From Melanocharis versteri (Eukaryota; Chordata; Aves; Passeriformes; Melanocharitidae), in contig VZTG01001099.1 in assembly GCA_013397845.1 (NCBI GenBank), forward strand, positions 62,001-126,000: DNA of 64,000 nucleotides, read 5' to 3'. Position numbers and translations under genes: made by a program. Position 1 is the stretch's first letter, and each line of letters opens with the position of its first letter. Shown piece after piece: positions 24,800 to 36,699 of the stretch. The notes below the pieces were generated by a model. It was given only the letters and a program-made list of their open reading frames with translations. It was not told the origin of the DNA and did not search any database.

Positions 24800-26050
24800 C
24801 TACAAGAAATAGACAAAAAAGAAGACACATTTAATAAGGGGAAATAAAAGAAACTCTTCTAATTTAGAAAAAGTGTTTGGACATTTACGTACATCTGAGC
24901 AAAGCATCAGAAATAAATCAGTGCACACCACACACAGTCTACACATTCAGAGGTATGTTTAGAGCATGGAGAATAGTTTCGAAATTATTATCAAACTACT
25001 GACACATAAATTTTAGAAACAGACAATATAACTGACAGAAGTAAAAGCTGGCAAATGCATTTTATTCCTAACTTAAGAAGGCTAAAGTGAAGAGTATATA
25101 TTTTACATGAAAAATACAACAAAAATATTCTCCAATATTTACAGTATTTAACTCACTATCCATGTCATCGGCTGTTTTTTCCACGTAAGTTTTGTGATCA
25201 AATGGCAATGGCAAACAGACAGTAGTGTAATGAAAAACATAAATGAAATATAAAAATGATGAATAACATAAAGCCATCATTAGGACTATTTAAAAAAACC
25301 CTAGTCTTAAAACGCGAGTGCATCTTTTCTATGAAAACAGAAAGTATGTGACAGCTTGCAACAAAGTGCTGCCTTATTTTCACTCTGAAAAATTAAAAAT
25401 TACAGATGGACACTAGCGCTGCCTTCTGACAAAAGTACTTCTAACCGCTAATGCAGCAGTGAAGTGAACACGTACTGCACCCTTTTAACCTGTCATGTGA
25501 AAATAACATATTGGCAAAACAACTTGTACACAGAAACAGACCCACAGATCAGGCATCTGCTGTTTTAACAGGTAACTGATGCTGTGAGATGAATATGGCT
25601 TTATAATATTAATTATAATGCATCACTACTACTTAAAAAATTAACATGCAGTTACTTGTTTAGAAGCTCATCCGATTCAACCGGTTAGGTTGTTTATTCG
25701 TCAGGTCATTACGCAAGTGCCATTCAACAGTGATGTCTCAGCAGAACTGAATTTGTTTTTAAATATCAGTCAAAATTACTTTGGCTGTCCTACGAACTAA
25801 GTGAAGCAATAGTAAATTTCCAGCGGTCGTTCAGCTTCCTGTGAAGGGGGATGGTAAGCAAAGCAAAACTTGCCCAGAAAGAATCTGTCCTAATTCAGAG
25901 GCTAGGTGTGGGTCAATAATACTGTTCCAGTTTTGGAAAGAAATTTCAGGAGAAAACGCCCTGGAATGAGCATTTCCTCTAAAGAGAGAAAGGGCTTCAA
26001 TAAATCCCTTCTCTTCTGCCAATGAGAGAAATTGATACCAGCAGGTGAAA

Positions 26051-26142
26051 GTGAAAAAAGAAACAACAAACAAAACAAAAACCACAAATAAACAAAAAAC
26101 ACAAATAAACAAAACCACAAACAAACAAAAAAGGGGGGGGAT
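26051..26142. repeat. A/C-rich (CAAA)n-like simple repeat
   Basis: Irregular CAAA/CAAATAAA units followed by a G8 run. The minus strand is T/G rich. Confidence 0.85.
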
Positions 26143-26411
26143 GGGGTGCCCACAAGGCACAGAAAAGGACTGAATAAACACTAGAAATGAACTCCCAGAA
26201 ACCTACCCTCCACACAACCAGACACCCACCCATAGCCAAACAAAAAACCTCAAAAAAATGCCACCCCGGGAAAAGAAATACATGGGCTGATCGCATGGCC
26301 CAGAAAACAAAATGGTGTCTGGTCCCTTTTGTCTCCAGGAAGGGGAACAGGAGTTCACGTAGCAGCCCAGAGCAGAGCAGATGGGAAACCCGCTGAATTT
26401 CTGGTATGGGN

Positions 26412-26565
26412 ACCAGTGCAACAAAAAGAACAATGCAATGTTCCTGGTCCACCCTGTCCAGAACACACCGGAGAGCGAGCAATTGAACAAAGCCCGTGCC
26501 CAGTGTTCCCAGGCTCCCACCCCACCCCCTCGTTCATCTTAAAAGATACTGCAGACATTTCTGGG
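26412..26565. repeat. 154-bp block duplicated at 26893-27046
   Basis: The block is identical base for base to 26893-27046 and has a single N on each side (26411, 26566). The 26 bp before the first N (26385-26410) recur just after the second N (26567-26592). This is best explained as a misassembled insert. Confidence 0.9.
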
Positions 26566-26802
26566 NGAAACCCGCTGAATTTCTGGTATGGGTCTCCTCC
26601 TTGCAGCAGCCGAAGTTGGTGGATTTTAATGTCCCTTCTCGTGTGGGTTCAGCTCCTCTGGAGTCTCGGGTTCAGGGCAATCCCACTGGCTCACCAGACG
26701 GGCCGAAAACAAAAATGAGCCAAGCCAAAAATAGTTCAAGGGAACAAAAAACCAAAAAGCCACCAAGAGGATTCCCGGTACAGCCTTCAGGCCAGTGGAA
26801 GG

Positions 26803-26862
26803 GAAGTTCAGGGAAGCTCACGGAAGAGAAGTTCAGGGAAGTTCCGGGAAGGGAAGGGAAGA
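26803..26862. repeat. GGGAAGTTC-type short tandem repeats
   Basis: Imperfect 10-20 bp units built on AAGTTCAGGGAAG/CTCACGGAAG. They are part of the LTR-like block. Confidence 0.75.
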
Positions 26863-28906
26863 AAAAACTTCTTGCTTCAAGCTAGCAAAAAAACCAGTGC
26901 AACAAAAAGAACAATGCAATGTTCCTGGTCCACCCTGTCCAGAACACACCGGAGAGCGAGCAATTGAACAAAGCCCGTGCCCAGTGTTCCCAGGCTCCCA
27001 CCCCACCCCCTCGTTCATCTTAAAAGATACTGCAGACATTTCTGGGCATAAAGCAGATGATTAGGGAATAAAATATCATGATAAAATCACCTCATGACAA
27101 ATACAGAAACTTCAGACCCAGAAGCTGAAACTGAGGTCTGACCATAAAGATCCTGGGCTGACAGAAGAGGATTAAAAAGATTTATTTCTTAAACCTATTT
27201 GCTATGTATCTGTTGTCCTTCAATTCTGCTAACAAAAAATTACTTTCCCTTGGAATGTGAAACAGTTGCTGTCTGCCCTTCAAGCAACTGAACAAGATGA
27301 AATTTCAAACACCTAATTCATCTGGCAGTCACGAGAGTTAGAAATTGGGTGCTGAGGTAAATTAATCCTGTTTATGACATGGTAAAGAATGAGAGCTTTC
27401 CAAATCCTATTTCTAGCAAGCTTTAGAAAGGCAGAGGTTATTGCCAACATGTACTGGCAACTATCACAGAATTTTATAAAGGTATTAAAACAAAAAAAGA
27501 CCCCCCTCCCAAAACCTCTGATAAAGCCTAAAAATGAAGTTCCTTTTGTATCATCTTCCATCCCACTACTCAAAATCTGTACACTGGAAACCAGTTTCTT
27601 AACAGCTTTCTAAAATTTAGGGTTTTCTCATAAAGAAGGAAGAACAATGACTTGAAACAAGTAAGTGGAAGGTCTTAAAACAAGATTTTTAGACCCTCTT
27701 TCCCCTACCTAGTCCTGTAGTACTTTGTGAGAGCAGCAGAAATCATGAAGTTTGCGTACAATTGGTGACTGGTTATTTCATGGGGATGTGTGGCACTAAC
27801 CAACCCTCTCTAACCCAACAGGATTACTTCTCAAAGCAAGTAAAACCCACACAAGTAGATTGAAGGAAAAGAGCACTATATTTGTCTACAAATGACACAA
27901 AGATATAACCTGGCACAGTTACTTCCCCAACAGACCTATCTGAAAACTCATCGTTCTGCTACCTTCCTCATTTTCAAGAATCTGGAGACTGTTGGCGTTA
28001 TGAGTGGCAAATACATTGCAGTAGGACTTCATCTGCAGAAAACAGACTTTAAACATCCACATAGTTTGCCTGGAATTAAAAGATTATTTTCTCCAAGATT
28101 AACATTGTTCACCCATTTGAAGGCGAATGAAGAACTAAACTGCCACTCCATGCTATTGTCACTAGGCCCCAGAGTTTTCATACAGTTTGTAAAAGTAACA
28201 CCAAAGGCAAAGGATCAAAAAAGGATACTGACATTTTTCAGACTTATAAACTACCGCATGAAGTCAGTGAATTGCATATTAACTAGTATTCTGACTGCTG
28301 ATGGTTGCCAATTTATCTCCCTGACAGCAGATACTGTAAGCTATTGTCATTACCATAAATTTGTGTCAGGATATATTTAATAAATTATTTATTTTTCAGA
28401 ATTAATGCTCTCAGAGATGGGAATTAAAATTCTTTCCCTCCAAATGCTACAATAAAGTTGAGACATCCCCTTCTTTCTTGTGGTACGTGAAATAAAAATA
28501 AACCAAGAAAAGGGACAAGCAAAGAGAAATATTAAGTGACTGCAACTACAGTGAACAACTTACACAAGTTTCCCAAACACCATCTACAGTTATCCGACAT
28601 CAAAAATGCAGTAAGACCATGCTTGAGTAAACACATGGTTCTCTAGCTGTATGCTAAGGAGAAATAAAAAATGGTAGAGCAAGAAGATGGAGCTGTCTTC
28701 CTGCTTCAGAAGTACTATCAGTGCTGATGGGAGAAGCTTCCAGTACACGGTGCCCTATGCAAATTCCATCTTGCTGCCCCCTTGAGCATGTAAGAGTCTT
28801 CGAGCACCATTTTTCTTTATTAAGAAGTCAGCAGCAGCAATATAAGGGGCAGAGATACTTTATGTTAGATCTTCTTGCACTTGGTGCATGAGCATAAGCC
28901 TCATTA

Positions 28907-29340
28907 TGTTAGCGTAGAAACACATAATCACGGTATGATTATATGCAGGTGCTTTTATTGAAGAGCTCTGGGAATCAGGGGTACAAACCCAAATCTGACT
29001 CCGACATGGGTTTGTGATGGATACATTTTTATACCCTTTCCTGACATAACTGTTGTATATTAATTATTATCTTAATATTGTTCTATTGCGTATATTGATT
29101 TCACCCGAGCATGAGTTTTAAGTCCCCTTCCCACCGCATTTCTCATGATTGTTGTTCTTCTCTCATGATTCTCGTTGTGATTAAACAATTGTTTCTTAAT
29201 TATATTTACTTACTAACCAATTATTGCATTTAAGTTTATCATGTACCATACAGGTGAACACGCAAGTGCAGTTTCACATGATCTTAGTAAAGACAATGCC
29301 CACTCCCGTTCCCAAGGCTTACTTTAGCTACCACGATTTT
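28907..29340 (-). mobile_element. ERV LTR fragment, minus orientation
   Basis: Minus-strand polyadenylation signal at 28954-28959, in a context (TTTTATTGAAGAGCTCTGGG on the plus strand) typical of avian ERV R/U5 regions. A TG at 28907 could be the terminus. The right end is not resolved and no target-site duplication was seen. Confidence 0.5.
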
Positions 29341-32305
29341 AGAAACATTTTAACCCTATGCTATCAATTAGACAGTGAGTGTTAGAAAATTATGTACTCA
29401 TCTCAGCCATGAACGACTGCACTGTAAGCAAGACAAACCACAAGGTTTTGTGTTGGAATATACATGGACTTATTTCCAAAGAGATAGCATAAAGAACATC
29501 CAGACAACCATCTCCTACTGCGCCATGACCTCTCCAGGTAAAATTAACTAGACTGTGTTCTGTTTAAACCTCACCTGTTACACAAGGCTTCTCTTTGACA
29601 GCTTATAGATTAAAAAATCTTTGCTTTTTTGAGAAATGTACTGACGTTCTTAAAAAGACTTTCAACCAAATGTGTGGCCTGTCTACAACATGATATGTCT
29701 TGGCCAAAAGCGCAAAGCCCCCTGCCCCTGGCAAAAAAAAAATCCCTAAAAAATGATAAAACAATATTCTAAATATATAAAATCAGAGATTTTGATAGCC
29801 TGTGCCCTGCACTCCAAGTTTGGTGTTTACTCCAGTGGTGCTCTACAGATTTTGCTTCTAACAGAACATTTCCACAGCAATATTCTTAAAGAATTCCAAA
29901 GCATATTCTGAAAGAATAAGCCAAAACCCAGTCCTCACTGTGTTAACAGATATATCCACAGTTTTCCTGTCCCCATTCCATATGTTTCAGCAGCTCAGGA
30001 ATCCAGCCCTGGTGCTTCCCATATGTACTTAGACCATAAAGATCAGTATTCCAGTAACTGTCAGCAACAAATCAGCTCAACACAGCAGCAGCGGTCTGAG
30101 CAGTCATGAAAAAGGGGCTCAAAGTTTTAACACTCACATTTTGAATACTAATAAGAACATATACACCTCCTGTACAAACAGAAGTATTTCACCAGATTTT
30201 CTTCTGTGTCTCTGCAGCCATCAGAAGAACAAATATACACTTTCTATACTGCACACTAATGGAAACTAATGGAACAAAACTATAGTAAAAGTGCTTCTTA
30301 TCTGTTATCTCAAGAAAGAAAGACAACATATCATGCATTAAATAGTTACAAAATATTTTCAAATTACCAGCCACTCAGGAAAACAACTTTTTGAAATGCC
30401 ATTATATCAAACTAGTGACATTTATATTGTGAAATTTATCAAACGAATAACAAAGAATCAAAAGTAGCGCTCATCTGTTACATGATTCTGTACATACATA
30501 CACTAATAGTAACAAAACAGACCACTGCCTGCTCTACACCCATATTGCTCCTTCTAAAGTTCCAGTTTTTACTGCTGTAGGCATACTCCAACTGCATCCC
30601 TTATCAGCTTCCAGCAATTTAAATCACAGCATTAAAACGCAAATAATGTTAATAGCAATTTTTCAGATAGTCTCAAGTTGACAAAAGGTTTTCAATATCT
30701 TCCTGCTAAAACCACTATAGCTAATACTTTCATTAACAGTACATTTAAAAGCAAAAATGTTTGCCTGACTCCTGCTGAGGCATTTTACCTGTTTTAAAAC
30801 TGCAATTCTGCAATATGATTTACGGTGTAAGAAACCACCAAAAACAGCCAGTTTGTTGGGTTGCTGGTGACGCAAGAAAGCATGAGGAAGAAACGAGGCG
30901 GAAGCAGAGGACAGAAAGGAAGAAGACAGGAGTCTGATAGCTGGGAATACCTAGTGCTGCAATCCAAACAGCTCTTCTTGCATGTGTGACACCTTTCTAC
31001 AGATGATTCAAAAAAAGTTGATAAAACTTCAAACTTAAATATGAGACTTTAGAACTACTAACAAGAGACCATACTCAAGAATAACATTTTTTCAGATCTG
31101 ACGAATAACCAGGAAGAGAGAAGAGACAGGACAGTCAAATGGCAGAAAGAGAGGGAAAGAATGCCAAACACAGAAGCTGCTGATGACAATGCTGTCTGTA
31201 AACCATATGTGACTTATTTATTGCTGTACCTTACACAGCAAGATACATATTCTCTCCAATTTAAAACTGAACAGAATTTAAACGCAAAATTTCTACTGTG
31301 TCATGTAATCAATAACAAAAAATTAATATTTACATACAGATGTTGTTCTGTTCTACCACACATCCTGTGAGATGCTGAGCAGTAGCTGTCAGCACATTAC
31401 TGAGATGGACTAAATCTAAAAAAAATTTGTTGAACAGCTCTATCCCAGTATCTCTTAACCACAAAGAATGTTACAGTTACTGCCTGATAATACTTTTACA
31501 CAATAACAAAATCTCAAACCCAAACAACCTAAACAAACAAACCAACCAAACCCCAACAAGGAAAAACCCACACAGAAACAAATCAAACAATAATCACAGA
31601 AAATTCAACGGGATATAAGGGTTTCAAATAAGTAGTGGAATTTATCAGGTCCAAGTATACTACATGAAGCAGAGAAAAACCTTCGGCTCTCTTCATCAAA
31701 TACAAACTTCAACAGCCTTAAGAAGTTTATCATCACCTTCAGTAACTCAGCTCTGCTCAGTAACATTACGCAAGAAGCTCCACTGATGTGCAAAATAACA
31801 GACAAGAAATAGGCTAAAAAAGGGTAACAAAGAAAAAGGATTATTATAAAGACTACACAACACAGCTTTACAAGAACTAAGTCACCTGCTCCAATCTTGC
31901 ATCAAACACTGAGCTCTAGATTTCACAATATGCTAACACATTGCCTAATCATGACAAGAATCTCCCAGAAAAGAAGATGAAAAGTAGCCTTTATTTGTTG
32001 CTTTCAGCCAGACACTGATACTGCCTACAAGCCAAGCACGGCTCTCAGACTGTCATGTGAAAAGACATAATCTATGCAAATGACAACTGTGAACATGGTA
32101 AATTCCTTCTGTTTGTGGGAACACTGCAGATATTTTTTACGATGTTCCTGAAGCATTACTATGTAGTAGTTCATGCATTACTCCACCAGAAAAATTACAG
32201 CGGTTGCCGTTCCAAAAGAGACTATCAACCTTTCAGTTTCACTGTACTGAAACCTGAAAAAACCTTCTAAAGAATAAAAGGAATCTTCCTTACCAGGTAA
32301 GTGTC

Positions 32306-32850
32306 TGCACTGGGTTTACCTGGTAAGGTTTTGGTGGTGAGTGGGCTGCAGGGGTGGCTTCTGTGAGACACCAGAAGCTGTCCCTGTGTCAGACAGAGAC
32401 AGTTCCAGTCAGCTCCAAGATGGACCTGGTGCTGCCCAAAGCTGAGCCCCTTAGCCATGCTGGTGATGCCTCTGCTATAAGGTATTTAGGAGAGGGTAAA
32501 GAACACTGCACAGCAGCTGAGATAGGTGAGAATAACTGAGAGAAACAACTCTGCAGACCCCAAAGTCATTCAGAAAGGATATGTAGGAAGTGCTCCAGGC
32601 ACTCAGAGATTCCCCAACAGCCCACTGTAAAGTAGGCTGTGTCCCTGTAGGCCCACGGTAGTCCATAGTGGAGCAGAGATCCACCTGCAGCCCATAGGGA
32701 ACCCCACGCTAGAGTAGGTGAATATACCCTGAAGGAAGATGCAGCCCAGAGAGAGTCTGTGCTGGAGCACTTGGCAGGAGCTGTAGCCCACGGAGAAGAC
32801 ACATGGACAGGAATGCTGTTCCAGGCTAGAGCCCTGTTTTATTAAGGGGA
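32306..32850 (+). mobile_element. Avian ERVL-like LTR
   Basis: Opens around TGCACTGGGTTTACCTGGTA and continues GGTTTTGGTGGTGAG, GGGGTGGCTTCTGTGAGA and CAGCTCCAAGATGGACC, features of a widespread songbird LTR. A degenerate TATA-like segment lies near 32478. The right end is approximate. Confidence 0.65.
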
Positions 32851-32929
32851 TCATATTCAGTGCTGAAGTGGTTCTTTATGGACAAATAAATTCATTATTA
32901 GAAAAGTTATGTAAAAAATGTGTCATTGT

Positions 32930-33415
32930 AGAGTAAAGAATCAGAGAATGATTCGGGTTTGAAGAGACCCCAAAGACCACATGGTTCCAAACCCCTTCCA
33001 TGGGCAGAGAACATTCCACTAGACCAAACTGCTCCAAGCTTGATCCAACCTGGCCTTGAAGACATCCAGGGATGGAGCATCCACTTCTCTGGATAACCTG
33101 TGCCAGTGCCTCACCACCCTCTCAGTAAAGAATTTTTGCATAATATTTAACCTAAATGTCTCCTTCATCCTAAAAGTCATTCCCCCTGGTCCTATCACTA
33201 CAGGCCTTTGTAAATAGTCCCTCTCCAGCTTTCTTGTAGTCAGTCTCCCTTTACTTACTGGAAAGTGCTCATAGAAGGCTACTAAATTTGTCAAATTTGC
33301 CTTAGTGAAGTCACACCGGCTGTCAATCCATCACCTTCTTATTTTCCGAGTGCCCCGGGAGGATCTGCTCCATGATTCTGGTTAGTAAGCACCTGGGGGC
33401 CAATGAATATGTCTT
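32930..33415 (-). mobile_element. CR1 LINE 3' segment
   Basis: Contains the reverse complement of the CR1 3' region (CCTTCCATGGGCAGAGA, AACCTGGCCTTGAAGACATC, CTGTGCCAGTGCCTCACC), then further ORF2-like sequence (GGAGGATCTGCTCCATGATT). Inactive fragment. Confidence 0.85.
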
Positions 33416-33544
33416 CTGAGGGAAAAAAAACTCCTGCACTGTTACTCACACTCCATCTTCAGCAGTAATGTATACATGCAGATGCTTCTACCTACACACT
33501 TTTCACCTTGGTGTTTAGGACACACTTCTGATTAACAGAAAACA

Positions 33545-33640
33545 GAGTTGAAACCTCTGATACAGGAGAGAACAGAGAGAGTATTTGTCCTGTTCCATTC
33601 AACTGTTCTAACCACTAGGCTACCATAATCCAGCTTCACT
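33545..33640 (-). mobile_element. Possible tRNA-derived SINE head
   Basis: The minus strand shows an A-box-like GTAGCCTAGTGGTTAGAAC (33604-33622) and, 48 bp downstream, a B-box-like GGTTTCAACTC (33545-33555). Spacing and order match a polymerase III internal promoter of a tRNA-derived SINE. The sequence is diverged, so this is a fossil. Confidence 0.4.
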
Positions 33641-36166
33641 TTCACTATCCACCACTACGTGGTTTGCCAAGTTTGTTTGTTTGGTTTTTTTTTTTCTTTA
33701 ATGCGGCCTCTGGATTGCTTTTTACAGGAGAGGGCTTGCTGATCAGTATTCCAAGCAGATGACAGGTCCTTAGTCTGCCAAATCTTACCAACGAGACACT
33801 TCCAAGCACCCACTCTCAAGCATCAGGAATCCAGAAATACTCGCCTTACTGTCATTTCCTACTGGAAACAACTCTGCTCAATGTTACTTATAGGAGTACC
33901 TAACATTTCTCAAAATTCTGTATAGCAAGGCTAGCTAAAAAGCTTCCGTTGCCTAAATCTTCTTCTGGGGACCCTTATTATTTTCCAAGAATAATGGATG
34001 TTTGTACCAAAGTAATGTTTGTACCGAAGTAATATTCAGTCTGATCCTCAGTATCAGAGTATCTTAGGGGACAGAAAACTGAGAAGAGTTGTGCTGTGCC
34101 ATGTAAGCCAAGAGTCTGTTAAGAGGCCAGCTTTGCAGCAAGGAAATACATGCCTTCTAGGCTGCTGAAGAATAAAATTTCTAGTCTTAAAGCACAACTG
34201 TTACAGTTTTCAAACAGTAATTACTTGGCTGATTTCCTCACGTCTGCCTTCTCTCCCAGTAATTACACAGTTTGTTAGGCAAAGTATTTCCAGCAATTTT
34301 GAATTACCAAACCTAAAGTAAAATAACTTTTCAATGGGTCTTTTCCTGACCAAGTTCTTTGCTTGCAGAACTTATTTTGCCCTAATAGTTCACCTGCAGA
34401 AGAGTGACTTTTCAGCCCATGTAAAACTCTTCAGTTTTATCTCCAAATACTGCAGTGTCACAGGCATATTTCAACTCTCTGGCTGAAACTGAAAAAAATA
34501 AACCATTACTATCCTTTAACAGAAGCGTTAAAGCAGCCTTAGAAGTCCAGAAAAACCCATCTAGTAAATATCATTCTCTTACCTTCCAGACAGAAAGGCA
34601 ATGTTATTTTAAACTGGCAAACTACACAAATTGACATCTGGCATGTGTTTTGAGTGTCTCCTGCACAGCCACAGAATAGATAACCTTCACATTCATTAAC
34701 CTCTCAAGTTCTTTTCTAAATCAAACTCTGTCACACACATCACATAAAGTCATTTCTATTTGAGACAAGTTTGAATGTTTCAGGAAGGCTGGCTTCCAAA
34801 ATTTTAAAGATCCCACTCATAGATGTCAAAACAGCTTCTCCAGATTCTCACAAAGAACTTTAATTCAACTTTGTAGAGATGAGAGGTTTTGCAAAAAAAA
34901 TCTGTATCCAAGTTCATCTGGCTCAGCCTCTGGAGGCCTGATCTGTTCTGACCACAACTGCCAGAAGGGTGAAACTTTCTTCCATAGAAAGATCAGACAA
35001 CGAAGACAGGCCAACCACTATAAAAATTTGAATTTCTCACATATTGAACTGTAAGAAGTATATTACACCATTATATACCACAAAAAAAGTTTTACACAGC
35101 GAGAATAGTTTCGTTACTGATTGAATCAAACCTTGTTCATGAAGACAAAGATGGATTCAATAAGAATTTTGATACTCCAAGAAAAAAAACAACAAGCTTG
35201 GCTTGTTACTTAGAGTACAAAGATGATACAGAAGGGATGCAAAAAAGATGGAAAGATACAGGCTAAACAGATAGAGAGAAACAGCGCTTAGAAAGACAAC
35301 AATGCAGAAATACAAACAGCTGTGAAGGGTACAGCAGTTAGAAGTAGCTTGTATAAGAAAGAATTATTTCCTTGTGGTTATGATACTTATCTCCCTCAAT
35401 CTTCCTGCTTGTGGCTAACTACAGCCAACTACTATAGGGAAATGACAGAAGTGCCAAATCCCCAGCATTTGCAAAGCTAACCAATACTTTGTAAAGTTCC
35501 CACGTTCTGGAAAACAAAGATAAATGTTACACAGGACACGCACATCTCCTGACATGTAATCAATTCTCAGCTTTGGGGCTATTGCTGCTTTTTTTCCCCG
35601 CTATTTTGATTACAGACAGCAATCTCCTTTGCTCCAAATGATTTTATACTCAATTTATAATCAGTTTTTGGGAAGTTAACAGAGTGCTCCACACGCAGAG
35701 TTCCAAGAGATGCTCTATCACCTCCCTCCCCATTCCCGTTTAGACACACATCACCTTTCACCCCGTGTCCATCTGTACCAAAATGCTTCACCTGACACTG
35801 ACAGCACTGCACGCTGCAAACCTACACAGCCGGAGTGCGGCACCGCCGCCGCTTCAGCGAAACCCCGTCCGAGAGCAGAACGACCCAGAGCCGAAGTGCT
35901 GGCCGCCCACATGGGCCGTGCCTGCCGCAGCAGCCTTGCGCGTGCCCGAGGAACAGGCGCGGTAGCCCGCAGGGCTCAGCCCACCCCGCGCTCCGGGGCC
36001 GAGGCCGGTGCCCTCCACAGCGCCTGCGCTGCCCGCCCACCGCGACACCGCTTCTCACGGGAACTCCCGCTCGCCTCAGCCACCTCACTGCCTACCCGCG
36101 CCCCGGCCGGGCCAGGAATGGGAAGGAGGGAAAGACAGGAAAGGAAGGAGGGAGTGGCCGCCTCAC

Positions 36167-36300
36167 CTGCCCCCGGCACCCCCGCGGTCCTCCCAGGAGG
36201 TGGCGCCACCGCTGCCCCGCCCCCTTCCCCGTCCTCCCGCCACTTCCGGGGGCGCCACAAAAGTCTCGCGGCGCAGCCGGGGCCGTCTCTGCGGTTGATT
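36167..36300 (-). other. PPIP5K2: Candidate noncoding first exon of PPIP5K2
   Basis: On the minus strand a strong donor CAG|GTGAGG lies at 36169-36161, within the CpG island. This would end an untranslated first exon that starts near or to the right of 36300. The right limit is only a placeholder for the start site. Confidence 0.35.
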
Positions 36301-36368
36301 CAGCCAGGAAGGGGCGGCCCCCGCCACGGGCCCTGCCGGTACCTCTGCTGGAGCCGGTGCTTGCCCGC

Positions 36369-36389
36369 NNNNNNNNNNNNNNNNNNNNN
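36369..36389. other. Assembly gap (21 N) in the CpG island
   Basis: Short run of N in the most GC-rich part of the promoter. Confidence 0.99.
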
Positions 36390-36466
36390 CCTGGCTGTGC
36401 CCGCCGAGCCGAGAGGACGGCGGGGGACGGTGGCGGGAAGCAAAAAGGTCGCGTCGGCGTCGCGTC

Positions 36467-36476
36467 GCGCATGCGC
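36467..36476. promoter_or_regulatory. NRF1-like palindrome
   Basis: GCGCATGCGC, a perfect palindrome equal to the NRF1 core, which is typical of TATA-less CpG-island promoters. Confidence 0.7.
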
Positions 36477-36530
36477 GGGACTGTGTCATGCGAGGCCCGG
36501 GGACGCCAGCGCCGTTCCCGGCATGCCCTG

Positions 36531-36555
36531 CGCGGTGCATTCTGGGGTGTGTAGT
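36531..36555 (-). promoter_or_regulatory. Extended ZNF143 (Staf) binding site
   Basis: The minus strand reads ACTACA, then CCCCAGAATGCA, then CCGCG. It matches the long ACTACA-containing form of the ZNF143 consensus at most positions. Such sites often mark bidirectional housekeeping promoters. Confidence 0.7.
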
Positions 36556-36618
36556 GCTGTGGGCGGGAGGGAGGATGTGGAGGCGGCTTCCCGAGAGGAA
36601 TCACTGCTGGGAATTCTG

Positions 36619-36627
36619 GATGGCGGC
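36619..36627 (+). promoter_or_regulatory. YY1-like element near the inferred GIN1 start
   Basis: GATGGCGGC in plus orientation. In mammals this motif tends to lie just downstream of start sites, so GIN1 transcription may begin close to 36600. Inference only. Confidence 0.5.
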
Positions 36628-36699
36628 TGTAGCTACCGCGGACGGCAAGACGCGGCTTCCTCGGCCTCGTAGGCGCCCGCCCCAGCCCTCTGTCCCGCT

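Larger units (their letters stand above)
25840..27047 (-). mobile_element. Probable ERV LTR, minus orientation, with assembly damage
   Basis: A GC-shifted block contrasts with the AT-rich intron. It is bounded on the left by TGTGAAGGGGGATGG, a possible LTR terminus on the minus strand, and includes a (CAAA)n-like tract and GGGAAGTTC repeats. No target-site duplication was found, so class and limits are tentative. A 154-bp segment is present twice, with single N bases. Confidence 0.5.
24800..36166 (-). other. PPIP5K2: PPIP5K2 first intron (inferred)
   Basis: The span runs from the 3' splice site of the start-codon exon to the CpG-island promoter. It holds LTRs, CR1, a tRNA-like SINE remnant and simple repeats. 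No conserved coding exon was recognised. Confidence 0.55.

Noticed and set aside
25831..26885. Overlapping frames of 100-160 codons on both strands
   Set aside because: They fall in a repetitive, misassembled LTR-like block. Several cross the N bases, and no gag/pol or other domain was recognised.
35710..36672. Open frame of about 320 codons across the CpG island
   Set aside because: The GC-rich promoter has few stop codons in any frame. The product is low-complexity Arg/Pro/Ala, is interrupted by N, and similar frames exist on both strands.
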